From positions 136,798,364 to 136,862,363 of the forward strand of contig NC_133121.1 of assembly GCF_033568475.1 (NCBI RefSeq): a stretch of DNA of 64,000 nt. Reading direction: 5' to 3'. The notes beneath the pieces are model-generated. The model was given only the letters and a program-made list of their open reading frames with translations. It was not told the DNA's origin and ran no database searches. This document shows positions 55,604 through 64,000 of this stretch, one piece after another (the stretch's first letter is position 1; each line of letters opens with the position of its first letter). Origin of the DNA: Henckelia pumila (Eukaryota; Streptophyta; Magnoliopsida; Lamiales; Gesneriaceae). The translations under genes and the position numbers were made by a program.

Positions 55604-56942
55604 TAGGGTTCGAGATGCTCATTTCTCACACCAATTTTCTCTCTTCTCTCTGATTACTAAGCCTTCTAACTCAGATCTAGGGAGATCTAAGCGTCCTATC
55701 GGTAATCCAAAAGTGGCTTAGTGATCTAGGCGTCGTCGCGGAGCTATGACCTAGTTTTGAGGCCATCGACAGCAAAGGGCTAACGACGGACGCAGGTATA
55801 GCTTTGGCATCCTAAAAATATTTAGGAGTACTCTTTAGCTTAGTTAAGGCTTTTAGAGCTTTATTGTTGATGCATGGATATTTGCATTGTAGTAGCAGTT
55901 GTAGTGACCCTGCATGGAATCACCTACTAACTGGCAACTAATAGCATGCATTAAACTTAATACAGCAAAATACTTAACAGAGTAAAAACGTGCGGAAACA
56001 TAATCCATAATTTACATATCAGCTTAGTAATATAATCCAGACTTAAATCTGTAGTGATACAACCAAATCGAAATCTTAAACAGTAAACATTATACAGCTA
56101 TATTGAATCCTGCTGTATAATAAAATCCTCAAGGCTCCTGCTCCCTAGTCCTGCCTTGAACTACCAGCTCCGTCCATCCTACGACCTGCCCCATGGAATA
56201 GGGTGTCCAAGATAACAACTAGGACGTGAGCGCTACGCCCAGTACATAGACATGAGTAAACATATGTATATAATGCATGCTGCATGATGACTGGTAAAAG
56301 ATCATCTGAAAAATCATGCTCAGGACCGGCGCCATATGAGTGCTGCCACCGCACGGATCAACCTCTGGGTGCAACCACACTCGTCTAGTACACCAGAGTA
56401 GACAGACATAAATGCCCCCGCCACCGCGGTACCCTCAGTGACAGACTATCGAGTATAGAGATGAGCGGCTCTATAATCAGGTATAACAAAGAATAGGCTC
56501 AACGTGTATATGCACATGACATATGAGTATAGAAAACGGTAAATCATACATCATGCCATATAATAATGCCAAATAAATGCAACATATAAACATGTATACT
56601 TGCTGGCAATCTCAGTCAATGTGTACGTACCTCTAAGCTAGTTCAAGTAAAGTAGATCCTAGGTTCCAAGCCTATATTCAAAAGTTCACCGTATCACTAC
56701 ATAAATTCTATAAGCCTTAACTAAGCTAATAAGTACTCCCAAAACTTAAATAGATTCCCGGACCATACCTTCGTCCGTCGATAGCCCTTTGAAGTCGCTA
56801 GTCCTGGATGACTATAACCACACCTTGGTTATTCCAGAACCTCTATTATAACCGATAGGGCCCTCAAGTGTATAACTCACACTATATAACTGAAGAAGGA
56901 AACTCGGGAATTCGTAATTCAGAAATGAACTCTGAACGGCCC

Positions 56943-56950
56943 TATTTATA
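56943..56950 (-). promoter_or_regulatory. TATA box, 3' LTR
   Basis: The minus strand reads GGCTATAAATAGGGCC. The same box in the 5' LTR (63,112-63,119) would drive the element's own RNA; this copy would read out into the flanking plus-strand LTR fragment. Confidence 0.75.
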
Positions 56951-56967
56951 GCCAAATTTCTCGGCTA

Positions 56968-57255
56968 GGATCGGAACTTCCGATTTCGGGATCGGAGCTT
57001 CCGATCCAGCTCATTGCGTGCATTTCTGCCACGCCAGGATCGGAACTTCTGATCTACGATCGGAGCTTCCGATCTGCTCTATGACCGACACTTGTCAAAA
57101 CTCGCGACTGAGTCATCGATCATTTTTGACAGCTGGGGATCGGAACTTCCGTTCCAGGATCGGAGCTCCCGTTCCGATCGGAGCTTACTATCCAGGATCG
57201 GAGCTTACTATCCGGGATCGGAGCTTACTATCCGGGATCGGAACTTACTATCCGG
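56968..57255 (-). repeat. Palindromic GATCGGARCTTCC array, 3' LTR
   Basis: About ten units: GATCGGAACTTCCGAT, GATCGGAGCTTCCGATC, GATCGGAACTTCTGATC, GATCGGAGCTCCCGTTCC, then four GATCGGAGCTTACTATCC or close variants. It lies upstream of the minus-strand TATA box and is repeated exactly in the 5' LTR (about 63,137-63,424). Confidence 0.9.
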
Positions 57256-57377
57256 ACCAAAATGAAAAAGCCCAAATTTTACTTCTGAAGTCCAATAACA
57301 CTCCGAAATTGGTTAAATACCAACCCTTAATCATGTTTAACATATTATTATCTTAAAATGGTATCTGGGTTACTACA

Positions 57378-57391
57378 TTCTCCCCACCTTT
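57378..57391 (-). other. Polypurine tract of the young gypsy element
   Basis: The minus strand reads AAAGGTGGGGAGAA directly before the 3' LTR TG. Confidence 0.88.
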
Positions 57392-57478
57392 AGATATTTC
57401 GTCCGCGAAATAACATCTAAAGATAAATCAAGATAACAATATGAAACATCAAACCATGTCTTATTACAACAACGGTAA

Positions 57479-60400
57479 TTATATCTTATATGGTAATAAA
57501 AAATACAAAGCAAACAACTCAAGATATTCTGCTCGCATACGACTCTCAGTTTCCCAAGTTGCTTCTTCAACGCCTCGGCGCTGCCACTGTACCATCACAA
57601 GTGGTATAGTCTTGTTCCGAAGAACTTTCTCCTTCCTGTCTAGGATACAGATTGGTCGTTCAACAAAATACAGATCTGGCTCTAGCTGAATATCAGTAGA
57701 CTGAATCACATGAGATTCATCAGCTATGTACTGTCGAAGCAACGACACATGAAAAACATTGTGTATATTGGAAAGAGATGGCGGTAAAGCCAAACGATAA
57801 GCAACATCTCCGATCTTCTCCAGTATCTGGAAAGGCCCAATGTAACGAGGAGACAACTTGCCTTTCACACCAAATCTCATCACCTTCCTGAAAGGTGATA
57901 CTCGCAGAAAAACATATTCACCAGGCTCAAACTGAAGTGGCCTGCGGTGAATATTCGCATAACTGGCTTGTCTATCTTGAGCAACTTTGATCCTATGCTT
58001 GATCAAATCTACCTTGTCTACAATCTGCTGCACCAATTCAGGACCCTCGACTTGCCGTTCCCCGACTTCATCCCAGAATAACGGAGTACGACACCGTCGA
58101 CCATACAATGCCTCGAAAGGTGCCATATCAATACTACGATGATAACTGTTATTGTAGGCAAATTCAATCAAAGGTAACTGATCCTGCCAAGATAAGCCAA
58201 AATCCATGACAGAAGAACGTAGCATATCCTCCAGCGTACGAATAGTGCGCTCTGACTGCCCGTCAGTCTCCGGATGATACGCAGTGCTCAAACTCAGAGT
58301 GGTACCCAACGCCTGCTGAAAACTACCCCAAAAACGTGAAGTAAATCGTGGATCTCTATCACTGACAATACTCACTGGAATCCCATGTAATCGCACAATC
58401 TCCTGGATATATAAGCGTGCCATGCGATCATAAGAATACTTCCGGTTATAAGGAATGAAATGTGCTGATTTTGTCAAACGGTCAACGACAACCCAGATAG
58501 CATCACACTGACGTGAAGTCATAGGCAAGTGGGTAACAAAATCCATAGTCACGTGCTCCCACTTCCATTCGGGAATCTCAAGATTCTGCAGTAATCCACC
58601 TGGTCGTCGATGTTCAGCCTTGACCTGTTGACAAACCACACATCTCGAAACAAATTGATACACACTTCGCTTCATCCCCTTCCACCAGAATCTAGTTCGC
58701 AAGTCCTTATACATTTTCATACTTCCAGGATGAACTGATAATCGACTCCTGTGAGCTTGAGATAGAATATCATTCCTGAGCTCCGCAACATTAGGTACAA
58801 CCACTCTATTGGATAAACACAATAAACCATCTGCCTGAAAATGGAATCCAGATGTATTAACTCCATTGGCTAGACGTGCCAATCGCTGAGTCTTAACATC
58901 AGATATCTGAGCATCTCTGATTCGAGAATACAATGCTGGCTCAGATAGAATAGTATACAAACGAACCCCATTCCTCCCTTTCTTGTGCTTGAGCGTAAAA
59001 CTCAATGAACAGCACTCTTGAATCATATGAGATATTTCATTAGTCTGAAGTGCAGACAGTCTTACCTGCCGACTCAAGGCATCAGCAGTAAGATTAACAG
59101 AACCTGGATGATATTTGATTTCACAATCATAATCCTTCAGGAGATCCATCCAGCGTCTTTGTCGCATATTCAACTCTGCCTGAGTGAATAAATACTTCAA
59201 ACTCTTGTGATCCGTAAATATCTCAAATTTCTCGCCATAAAGATAATGTCTCCAAATCTTGAGCGCAAATACAATGGCGGCTAACTCGAGATCATGCACT
59301 GGATAGTTATTCTCATGTGTCTTCAACTGTCGAGAAGCATAGGCAATAACATGTCTACGCTGTGTCAGAACATATCCTAACCCCTGACCAGAGGCATCAG
59401 TATAGACAACATAACCTCCTGATCCAGAAGGTAGAGCTAGCACAGGTGCAGTAGTAAGACGTCTACGCAGCTCGTGAAATGACTCCTCACAATCCGAGGA
59501 CCATATGAAGGCAACATCTTTCCATGTAAGCTGTGTCAAAGGCCTTGCCAACTGTGCAAAATTCTCGATGAACCGACGGTAATATCCAGCTAGACCCAAG
59601 AAACTACGAATCTCAGCAACCGTCGTCGGACGAGACCAGTTCAGCACTGCCTCTATCTTACTAGGATCAACAGATATCCCTTCATTAGAAATCACATGAC
59701 CGAGAAATACTACCCGATTAAGCCAGAATTCACACTTGCTCAATTTCGCATATAGCTGCTTATCTCGTAACGTCTGTAGAACAATCCTCAAATGCTGTGC
59801 ATGCTCATCCTTGTCATGAGAATAGACAAGAATATCATCTATGAAGACGATGACAAATCTATCCAGATAATCTCGAAATACCTGATTCATCAGATTCATA
59901 AAGACTGCCGGTGCATTCGTCAAACCGAATGGCATCACCAGAAACTCATAATGCCCGTATCTGGTCCTGAAAGCAGTCGTAGATATATCTGAGTCTCGTA
60001 CCCGCATCTGATGATATCCAGATCTTAGATCTATCTTCGAATAAACAGAAGTACCCTGTAGTTGATCGAACAGATCATCAATCCGCGGCAAAGGATACTT
60101 ATTCTTGATGGTGACACGATTCAACTGCCTGTAATCAATACATAATCGCATCGATCCATCTTTTTTCTTGACAAACAAAACAGGTGCTCCCCATGGAGAA
60201 ACACTCGGACGAATATATCCCTTATCAAGCAGATCCTGTAACTGCTGTTTCAATTCCCTCATCTCTGAAGGTGCCAGACGATAAGGTGCTCGGGATATAG
60301 GCGTAGTTCCTGGTACTAGATCAATACCAAATTCAACCTCTCGAACCGGAGGAAAACCAGGAATCTCATCAGGGAATACGTCAGGAAACTCACTGACAAC

Positions 60401-61960
60401 CGGTAGCTGATCAATACCCGTACTACTCATGGACATATCAACTGCATAGATGAGGTAGCCCTCCCCACCTGACTCCAAGACATGACATGCCTTCAGAGCC
60501 GAAACAAGTGGCATCAGAGGTCGCGCACCCTCACCATAAAAGTACCAGCTATAACCCTCAACGGGATGAAACTGTACCAGACTCTGATAACAATCCACAG
60601 TAGCGTGATACAAAGTCAGCATATCTATTCCCAAAATACAATCAAAATCCGTCATCGCTAATATCATCAAATTAGCCGATAACACATTACCCTCAAACTC
60701 CAGAAGGCAACCCATCACTAGACGCTTAGTTACTATCTCTTGCTCCAACGGAGTAGATACAACTAAATCCATATCTAATGATACATAAGGTAATCTATGT
60801 CTCTTAACGAAGCGACTAGAAATAAAGGAATGCGATGCTCCAGTATCAATTAATACAAGTGCAGGAATACCACATAACAAGAAGTTACCTGCCAACATGC
60901 GATCGCTTCCCTCAGTAGCCTGCTCCTGAGACAGAGCAAACACCTGCCCTTGAGTCTGGGGACGATAACCAGAAGAACTCTGTGGTGCTGGCTGCTGACG
61001 TGGAACAATAGAAGCCTGAGATCCAACCTGTGATCCCGATCCACTAGCAGAACCCATGCGCTGAGGACAATCTCTCCGCAAATGTCCCTGCTGACCACAA
61101 ATATAACAAGCACCAGTAGCTCTTCGACATGAAGCTGCAGGATGCTTCCCTCCACAATGGCTACAAAACTCCTCCTTCTTCTTCTTCTTCCCAAAACGGA
61201 ACATACCTCGTGAACCACGAGATCCAGATGAAGTAGTAGGAGTAGAAGAAGACGTAGGTCCGGATTGCACAACAGATTGAGCTCGAGGCTCAAAAGATCC
61301 ACTAGGCTGTGCTGGCATCATCAATTGTGCACGCCTGTTGCTAGTCTCCACAAGACGGCAACGGTTCACCAAAGTCTCAAAAGATACCGGGTCATCACAG
61401 ACGACAACCTGAGAGTAGATATCTTGGTTCAAACCTTGTAAAAAGATATCGTACTTCGATGCATCACTCTCATTAATATGAGGACTTAAAGGTAGCAGAT
61501 CAAGAAATCGTTGCTGATATTGATCAATAGTCATTGATCCTTGCCTCAGAGTAAGCAACTCCATAGATCGTGCTTGGCGAACAGCCGGAGGAAAATACAA
61601 TTTCTGGAACTCCCGACAGAAATCCCCCCAAGTCACCTGTCCTCTCTCAGTACGTGCCTGAGCAGCTTTGGCATCCCACCAAAAACGTGCTCTATCCTCT
61701 AGAACGAATTCTAGAACTTCCAATTTCTGATCCTCAGTACAATCGAAAGCACGAAAAGTACTCTCGAGTTTAGACATCCAACTCCTCGCCTGTTCAGGAT
61801 TCTCGCCTCCCACCAAGGGTTTCGGTCCTACTTGCATGAACTTATTGATAGAGTAGCGACGTCTACCCTCATGATGACGATGTTGATCATCATGATGGCG
61901 GTGATGACGATGATGATGACCACCTCCCTGGCCAACACTACCGTGACTCTCGTCAGCCAT
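57479..61960 (-). CDS. Intact Gag-Pol polyprotein of the young gypsy element
   Basis: One open frame runs from 62,029. I prefer the internal start [12 protein letters not shown] (ATG 61,958-61,960), because it begins the hydrophilic Gag and the 23 upstream residues look like leader DNA. Domains, numbered from the 62,029 start: His-rich N-terminus (about 35-55), gag domain (about 60-230), [13 protein letters not shown] and CCHC knuckle [14 protein letters not shown] (about 306), protease [10 protein letters not shown] (about 390), reverse transcriptase with FIDDILVYS (about 726), RNase H YTDASGQG (about 872), integrase zinc finger [11 protein letters not shown]...CVVCQQVK (about 1,096), core with IVSDRDPRF and [10 protein letters not shown], then IGPFQIL and a chromodomain-like end ([16 protein letters not shown]). 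There are no stops or frameshifts. The last codons, after LELFALYF, extend six residues past the stop used in the neighbouring copy. Confidence 0.93.
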   Translation of the reverse strand: MADESHGSVGQGGGHHHRHHRHHDDQHRHHEGRRRYSINKFMQVGPKPLVGGENPEQARSWMSKLESTFRAFDCTEDQKLEVLEFVLEDRARFWWDAKAAQARTERGQVTWGDFCREFQKLYFPPAVRQARSMELLTLRQGSMTIDQYQQRFLDLLPLSPHINESDASKYDIFLQGLNQDIYSQVVVCDDPVSFETLVNRCRLVETSNRRAQLMMPAQPSGSFEPRAQSVVQSGPTSSSTPTTSSGSRGSRGMFRFGKKKKKEEFCSHCGGKHPAASCRRATGACYICGQQGHLRRDCPQRMGSASGSGSQVGSQASIVPRQQPAPQSSSGYRPQTQGQVFALSQEQATEGSDRMLAGNFLLCGIPALVLIDTGASHSFISSRFVKRHRLPYVSLDMDLVVSTPLEQEIVTKRLVMGCLLEFEGNVLSANLMILAMTDFDCILGIDMLTLYHATVDCYQSLVQFHPVEGYSWYFYGEGARPLMPLVSALKACHVLESGGEGYLIYAVDMSMSSTGIDQLPVVSEFPDVFPDEIPGFPPVREVEFGIDLVPGTTPISRAPYRLAPSEMRELKQQLQDLLDKGYIRPSVSPWGAPVLFVKKKDGSMRLCIDYRQLNRVTIKNKYPLPRIDDLFDQLQGTSVYSKIDLRSGYHQMRVRDSDISTTAFRTRYGHYEFLVMPFGLTNAPAVFMNLMNQVFRDYLDRFVIVFIDDILVYSHDKDEHAQHLRIVLQTLRDKQLYAKLSKCEFWLNRVVFLGHVISNEGISVDPSKIEAVLNWSRPTTVAEIRSFLGLAGYYRRFIENFAQLARPLTQLTWKDVAFIWSSDCEESFHELRRRLTTAPVLALPSGSGGYVVYTDASGQGLGYVLTQRRHVIAYASRQLKTHENNYPVHDLELAAIVFALKIWRHYLYGEKFEIFTDHKSLKYLFTQAELNMRQRRWMDLLKDYDCEIKYHPGSVNLTADALSRQVRLSALQTNEISHMIQECCSLSFTLKHKKGRNGVRLYTILSEPALYSRIRDAQISDVKTQRLARLANGVNTSGFHFQADGLLCLSNRVVVPNVAELRNDILSQAHRSRLSVHPGSMKMYKDLRTRFWWKGMKRSVYQFVSRCVVCQQVKAEHRRPGGLLQNLEIPEWKWEHVTMDFVTHLPMTSRQCDAIWVVVDRLTKSAHFIPYNRKYSYDRMARLYIQEIVRLHGIPVSIVSDRDPRFTSRFWGSFQQALGTTLSLSTAYHPETDGQSERTIRTLEDMLRSSVMDFGLSWQDQLPLIEFAYNNSYHRSIDMAPFEALYGRRCRTPLFWDEVGERQVEGPELVQQIVDKVDLIKHRIKVAQDRQASYANIHRRPLQFEPGEYVFLRVSPFRKVMRFGVKGKLSPRYIGPFQILEKIGDVAYRLALPPSLSNIHNVFHVSLLRQYIADESHVIQSTDIQLEPDLYFVERPICILDRKEKVLRNKTIPLVMVQWQRRGVEEATWETESRMRAEYLELFALYFLLPYKI

Positions 61961-62050
61961 ATCCTGAAAAGAATTGCACATTAAAACCCCAAATGCGCAA
62001 GAATTACTCAAGACTAAACTAAATCCCAAGTACTAATCCCAAAATCTATG

Positions 62051-62065
62051 CATGCTCTGATACCA
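62051..62065 (-). other. Primer-binding site, tRNA-iMet
   Basis: The minus strand reads TGGTATCAGAGCATG, four bases inside the 5' LTR. It matches the initiator tRNA-Met 3' end. Confidence 0.93.
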
Positions 62066-62069
62066 AAAA

Positions 62070-63546
62070 TGTAGTGACCCTGCATGGAATCACCTACTAA
62101 CTGGCAACTAATAGCATGCATTAAACTTAATACAGCAAAATACTTAACAGAGTAAAAACGTGCGGAAACATAATCCATAATTTACATATCAGCTTAGTAA
62201 TATAATCCAGACTTAAATCTGTAGTGATACAACCAAATCGAAATCTTAAACAGTAAACATTATACAGCTATATTGAATCCTGCTGTATAATAAAATCCTC
62301 AAGGCTCCTGCTCCCTAGTCCTGCCTTGAACTACCAGCTTCGTCCATCCTGCGACCTGCCCCATGGAATAGGGTGTCCAAGATAACAACTAGGACGTGAG
62401 CGCTACGCCCAGTACATAGACATGAGTAAACATATGTATATAATGCATGCTGCATGATGACTGGTAAAAGATCATCTGAAAAATCATGCTCAGGACCGGT
62501 GCCATATGAGTGCTGCCACCGCACGGATCAACCTCTGGGTGCAACCACACTCGTCTAGTACACCAGAGTAGACAGACATAAATGCCCCCGCCACCGCGGT
62601 ACCCTCAGTGACAGACTATCGAGTATAGAGATGAGCGGCTCTATAATCAGGTATAACAAAGAATAGGCTCAACGTGTATATGCACATGACATATGAGTAT
62701 AGAAAACGGTAAATCATACATCATGCCATATAATAATGCCAAATAAATGCAACATATAAACATGTATACTTGCTGGCAATCTCAGTCAATGTGTACGTAC
62801 CTCTAAGCTAGTTCAAGTAAAGTAGATCCTAGGTTCCAAGCCTATATTCAAAAGTTCACCGTATCACTACATAAATTCTATAAGCCTTAACTAAGCTAAT
62901 AAGTACTCCCAAAACTTAAATAGATTCCGGACCATACCTTCGTCCGTCGATAGCCCTTTGAAGTCGCTAGTCCTGGATGACTATAACCACACCTTGGTTA
63001 TTCCAGAACCTCTATTATAACCGATAGGGCCCTCAAGTGTATAACTCACACTATATAACTGAAGAAGGAAACTCGGGAATTCGTAATTCAGAAATGAACT
63101 CTGAACGGCCCTATTTATAGCCAAATTTCTCGGCTAGGATCGGAACTTCCGATTTCGGGATCGGAGCTTCCGATCCAGCTCATTGCGTGCATTTCTGCCA
63201 CGCCAGGATCGGAACTTCTGATCTACGATCGGAGCTTCCGATCTGCTCTATGACCGACACTTGTCAAAACTCGCGACTGAGTCATCGATCATTTTTGACA
63301 GCTGGGGATCGGAACTTCCGTTCCAGGATCGGAGCTCCCGTTCCGATCGGAGCTTACTATCCAGGATCGGAGCTTACTATCCGGGATCGGAGCTTACTAT
63401 CCGGGATCGGAACTTACTATCCGGACCAAAATGAAAAAGCCCAAATTTTACTTCTGAAGTCCAATAACACTCCGAAATTGGTTAAATACCAACCCTTAAT
63501 CATGTTTAACATATTATTATCTTAAAATGGTATCTGGGTTACTACA
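62070..63546 (-). repeat. LTR shared by two gypsy internal regions
   Basis: 1,477 bp, almost identical to 55,900-57,377. On the minus strand it is the 5' LTR for the element ending at 55,900 and at the same time the 3' LTR for the internal region that begins at 63,547. Visible differences from the other LTR are three substitutions near 62,340, 62,351 and 62,500 and one lost C near 62,928. Confidence 0.93.
63112..63119 (-). promoter_or_regulatory. TATA box, shared LTR
   Basis: TATAAATA on the minus strand; the likely promoter for the intact gag-pol unit downstream. The palindromic array at about 63,137-63,424 lies immediately upstream. Confidence 0.75.
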
Positions 63547-64000
63547 TTCTCCCCACCTTTAGATATTTCGTCCGCGAAATAACATCTAAAGATAAATCAA
63601 GATAACAATATGAAACATCAAACCATGTCTTATTACAACAACGGTAATTACATCTTATATGGTAATCAAAAATACAAAGCAAACAACTCAAGATATTCTG
63701 CTCGCATACGACTCTCAGTTTCCCAAGTTGCTTCTTCAACGCCTCGGCGCTGCCACTGTACCATCACAAGTGGTATAGTCTTGTTCCGAAGAACTTTCTC
63801 CTTCCTGTCTAGGATACAGATTGGTCGTTCAACAAAAGACAGATCTGGCTCTAGCTGAATATCAGTAGACTGAATCACATGAGATTCATCAGCTATGTAC
63901 TGTCGAAGCAACGACACATGAAAAACATTGTGTATATTGGAAAGAGATGGCGGTAAAGCCAAACGATAAGCAACATCTCCGATCTTCTCCAGTATCTGGA
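63547..64000 (-). mobile_element. 3' part of a second gypsy internal region (partial)
   Basis: Matches 57,378-57,831 with only a few substitutions: polypurine tract 63,547-63,560, then the gag-pol C-terminus on the minus strand (63,962-63,666, chromodomain-like end [16 protein letters not shown]). Its frame stops after LELFALYF, whereas the neighbouring copy reads six codons further. The rest lies beyond the window edge. Confidence 0.92.

Larger units (their letters stand above)
55279..55899 (+). mobile_element. LTR fragment, plus strand, cut by the next element
   Basis: Begins TGTAGTGACCCGCAATTAAT, abutting the copia remains. It carries a palindromic GATCGGAAGCTCCGA array (55,340-55,585), a TGACGTCA cluster, then a TATA box at 55,596. 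It is broken at 55,899 by the LTR of the minus-strand gypsy element. Its TG...GACCC tip and array type resemble that family, but most sequence differs. The remainder would lie beyond the window. Confidence 0.7.
55900..57377 (-). repeat. 3' LTR of the young gypsy element
   Basis: 1,478 bp, TGTAGTGACCC...GGGTTACTACA on the plus strand. The minus-strand TATA box is at 56,943-56,950 (CTATAAATAGGGCC), with a GATCGGAACTTCC array just upstream of it in minus-strand terms. Confidence 0.95.
55900..63546 (-). mobile_element. Young Ty3/gypsy chromovirus (Tekay/Del-like), 7.65 kb
   Basis: A complete minus-strand element: 5' LTR 62,070-63,546, iMet primer site 62,051, one open gag-pol frame 62,029-57,479, polypurine tract 57,378-57,391, 3' LTR 55,900-57,377. 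By eye the LTRs differ at about four positions in 1,478, so insertion is recent. All enzymatic motifs are intact. Its 5' LTR is shared with a second internal region to the right. The flank GCAGT precedes the left end; the matching right flank is outside the window. Confidence 0.95.

Noticed and set aside
56968..57255. Heat-shock elements (nGAAnnTTCn) in the LTR array
   Set aside because: GAACTTCC has the halves too close; the spacing does not fit a heat-shock element.
57018..57356. Plus-strand frame over the LTR array, repeated at 63,187
   Set aside because: Antisense to the LTR promoter and made of array units; its two copies match only because the LTRs match.

Overview
The window is nuclear DNA of a flowering plant, almost certainly a eudicot. 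It is AT-rich, has spliced GT-AG genes (one a plant enolase of the ENO3 type), and is packed with Ty3/gypsy chromoviruses whose primer sites match plant initiator tRNA-Met, plus Ty1/copia, LINE, Helitron, hAT-like and foldback MITE remnants. I suspect an asterid, but nothing in the sequence proves that. There are no bacterial features, rRNA genes or CRISPR arrays.

Layout. 1-250: promoter-like DNA (TATA box, G-box) of a gene reading leftwards out of the window. 250-20,000: gene-free, AT-rich DNA built from small transposons: two hAT-like remnants each carrying a younger MITE, several Helitron termini with one Helitron of about 3 kb, foldback MITEs, an old copia-type LTR, a tRNA-like SINE candidate and simple repeats. 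20,080-21,303: a 5'-truncated LINE ending about 300 bp upstream of the enolase start codon. 21,609-27,495: a 12-exon enolase-3-like gene (474 aa). 29,480-34,500: a two-exon RING-CH membrane E3 ligase gene (251 aa) and a candidate three-exon gene for an unrecognised 69-aa protein, both on the minus strand.

34,900-50,545: two further copies of the RING-CH locus that kept the intron and flanks but lost nearly all coding sequence. Between them lies an older LTR split by a 10-kb gypsy/Tekay-like element (37,631-47,700, 5-bp TSD TAACA). That element carries a precise intron-like segment between gag and protease. 50,546-55,278: a decayed Ty1/copia element. 55,279-55,899: a plus-strand LTR fragment. 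55,900-63,546: a very young gypsy/Tekay-like element with one open gag-pol frame of 1,516 codons. 63,547-64,000: the start of another internal region directly joined to the same LTR, giving a tandem LTR-internal-LTR-internal array.

The host genes show no shared pathway. Enolase 3 is a glycolytic-enzyme paralogue with several altered active-site positions, and the RING-CH protein is a membrane ubiquitin ligase. The best candidates for something new are the gag/protease intron, the exon-less RING-CH copies, and the palindromic arrays of different sequence that sit near the TATA boxes of several LTRs.
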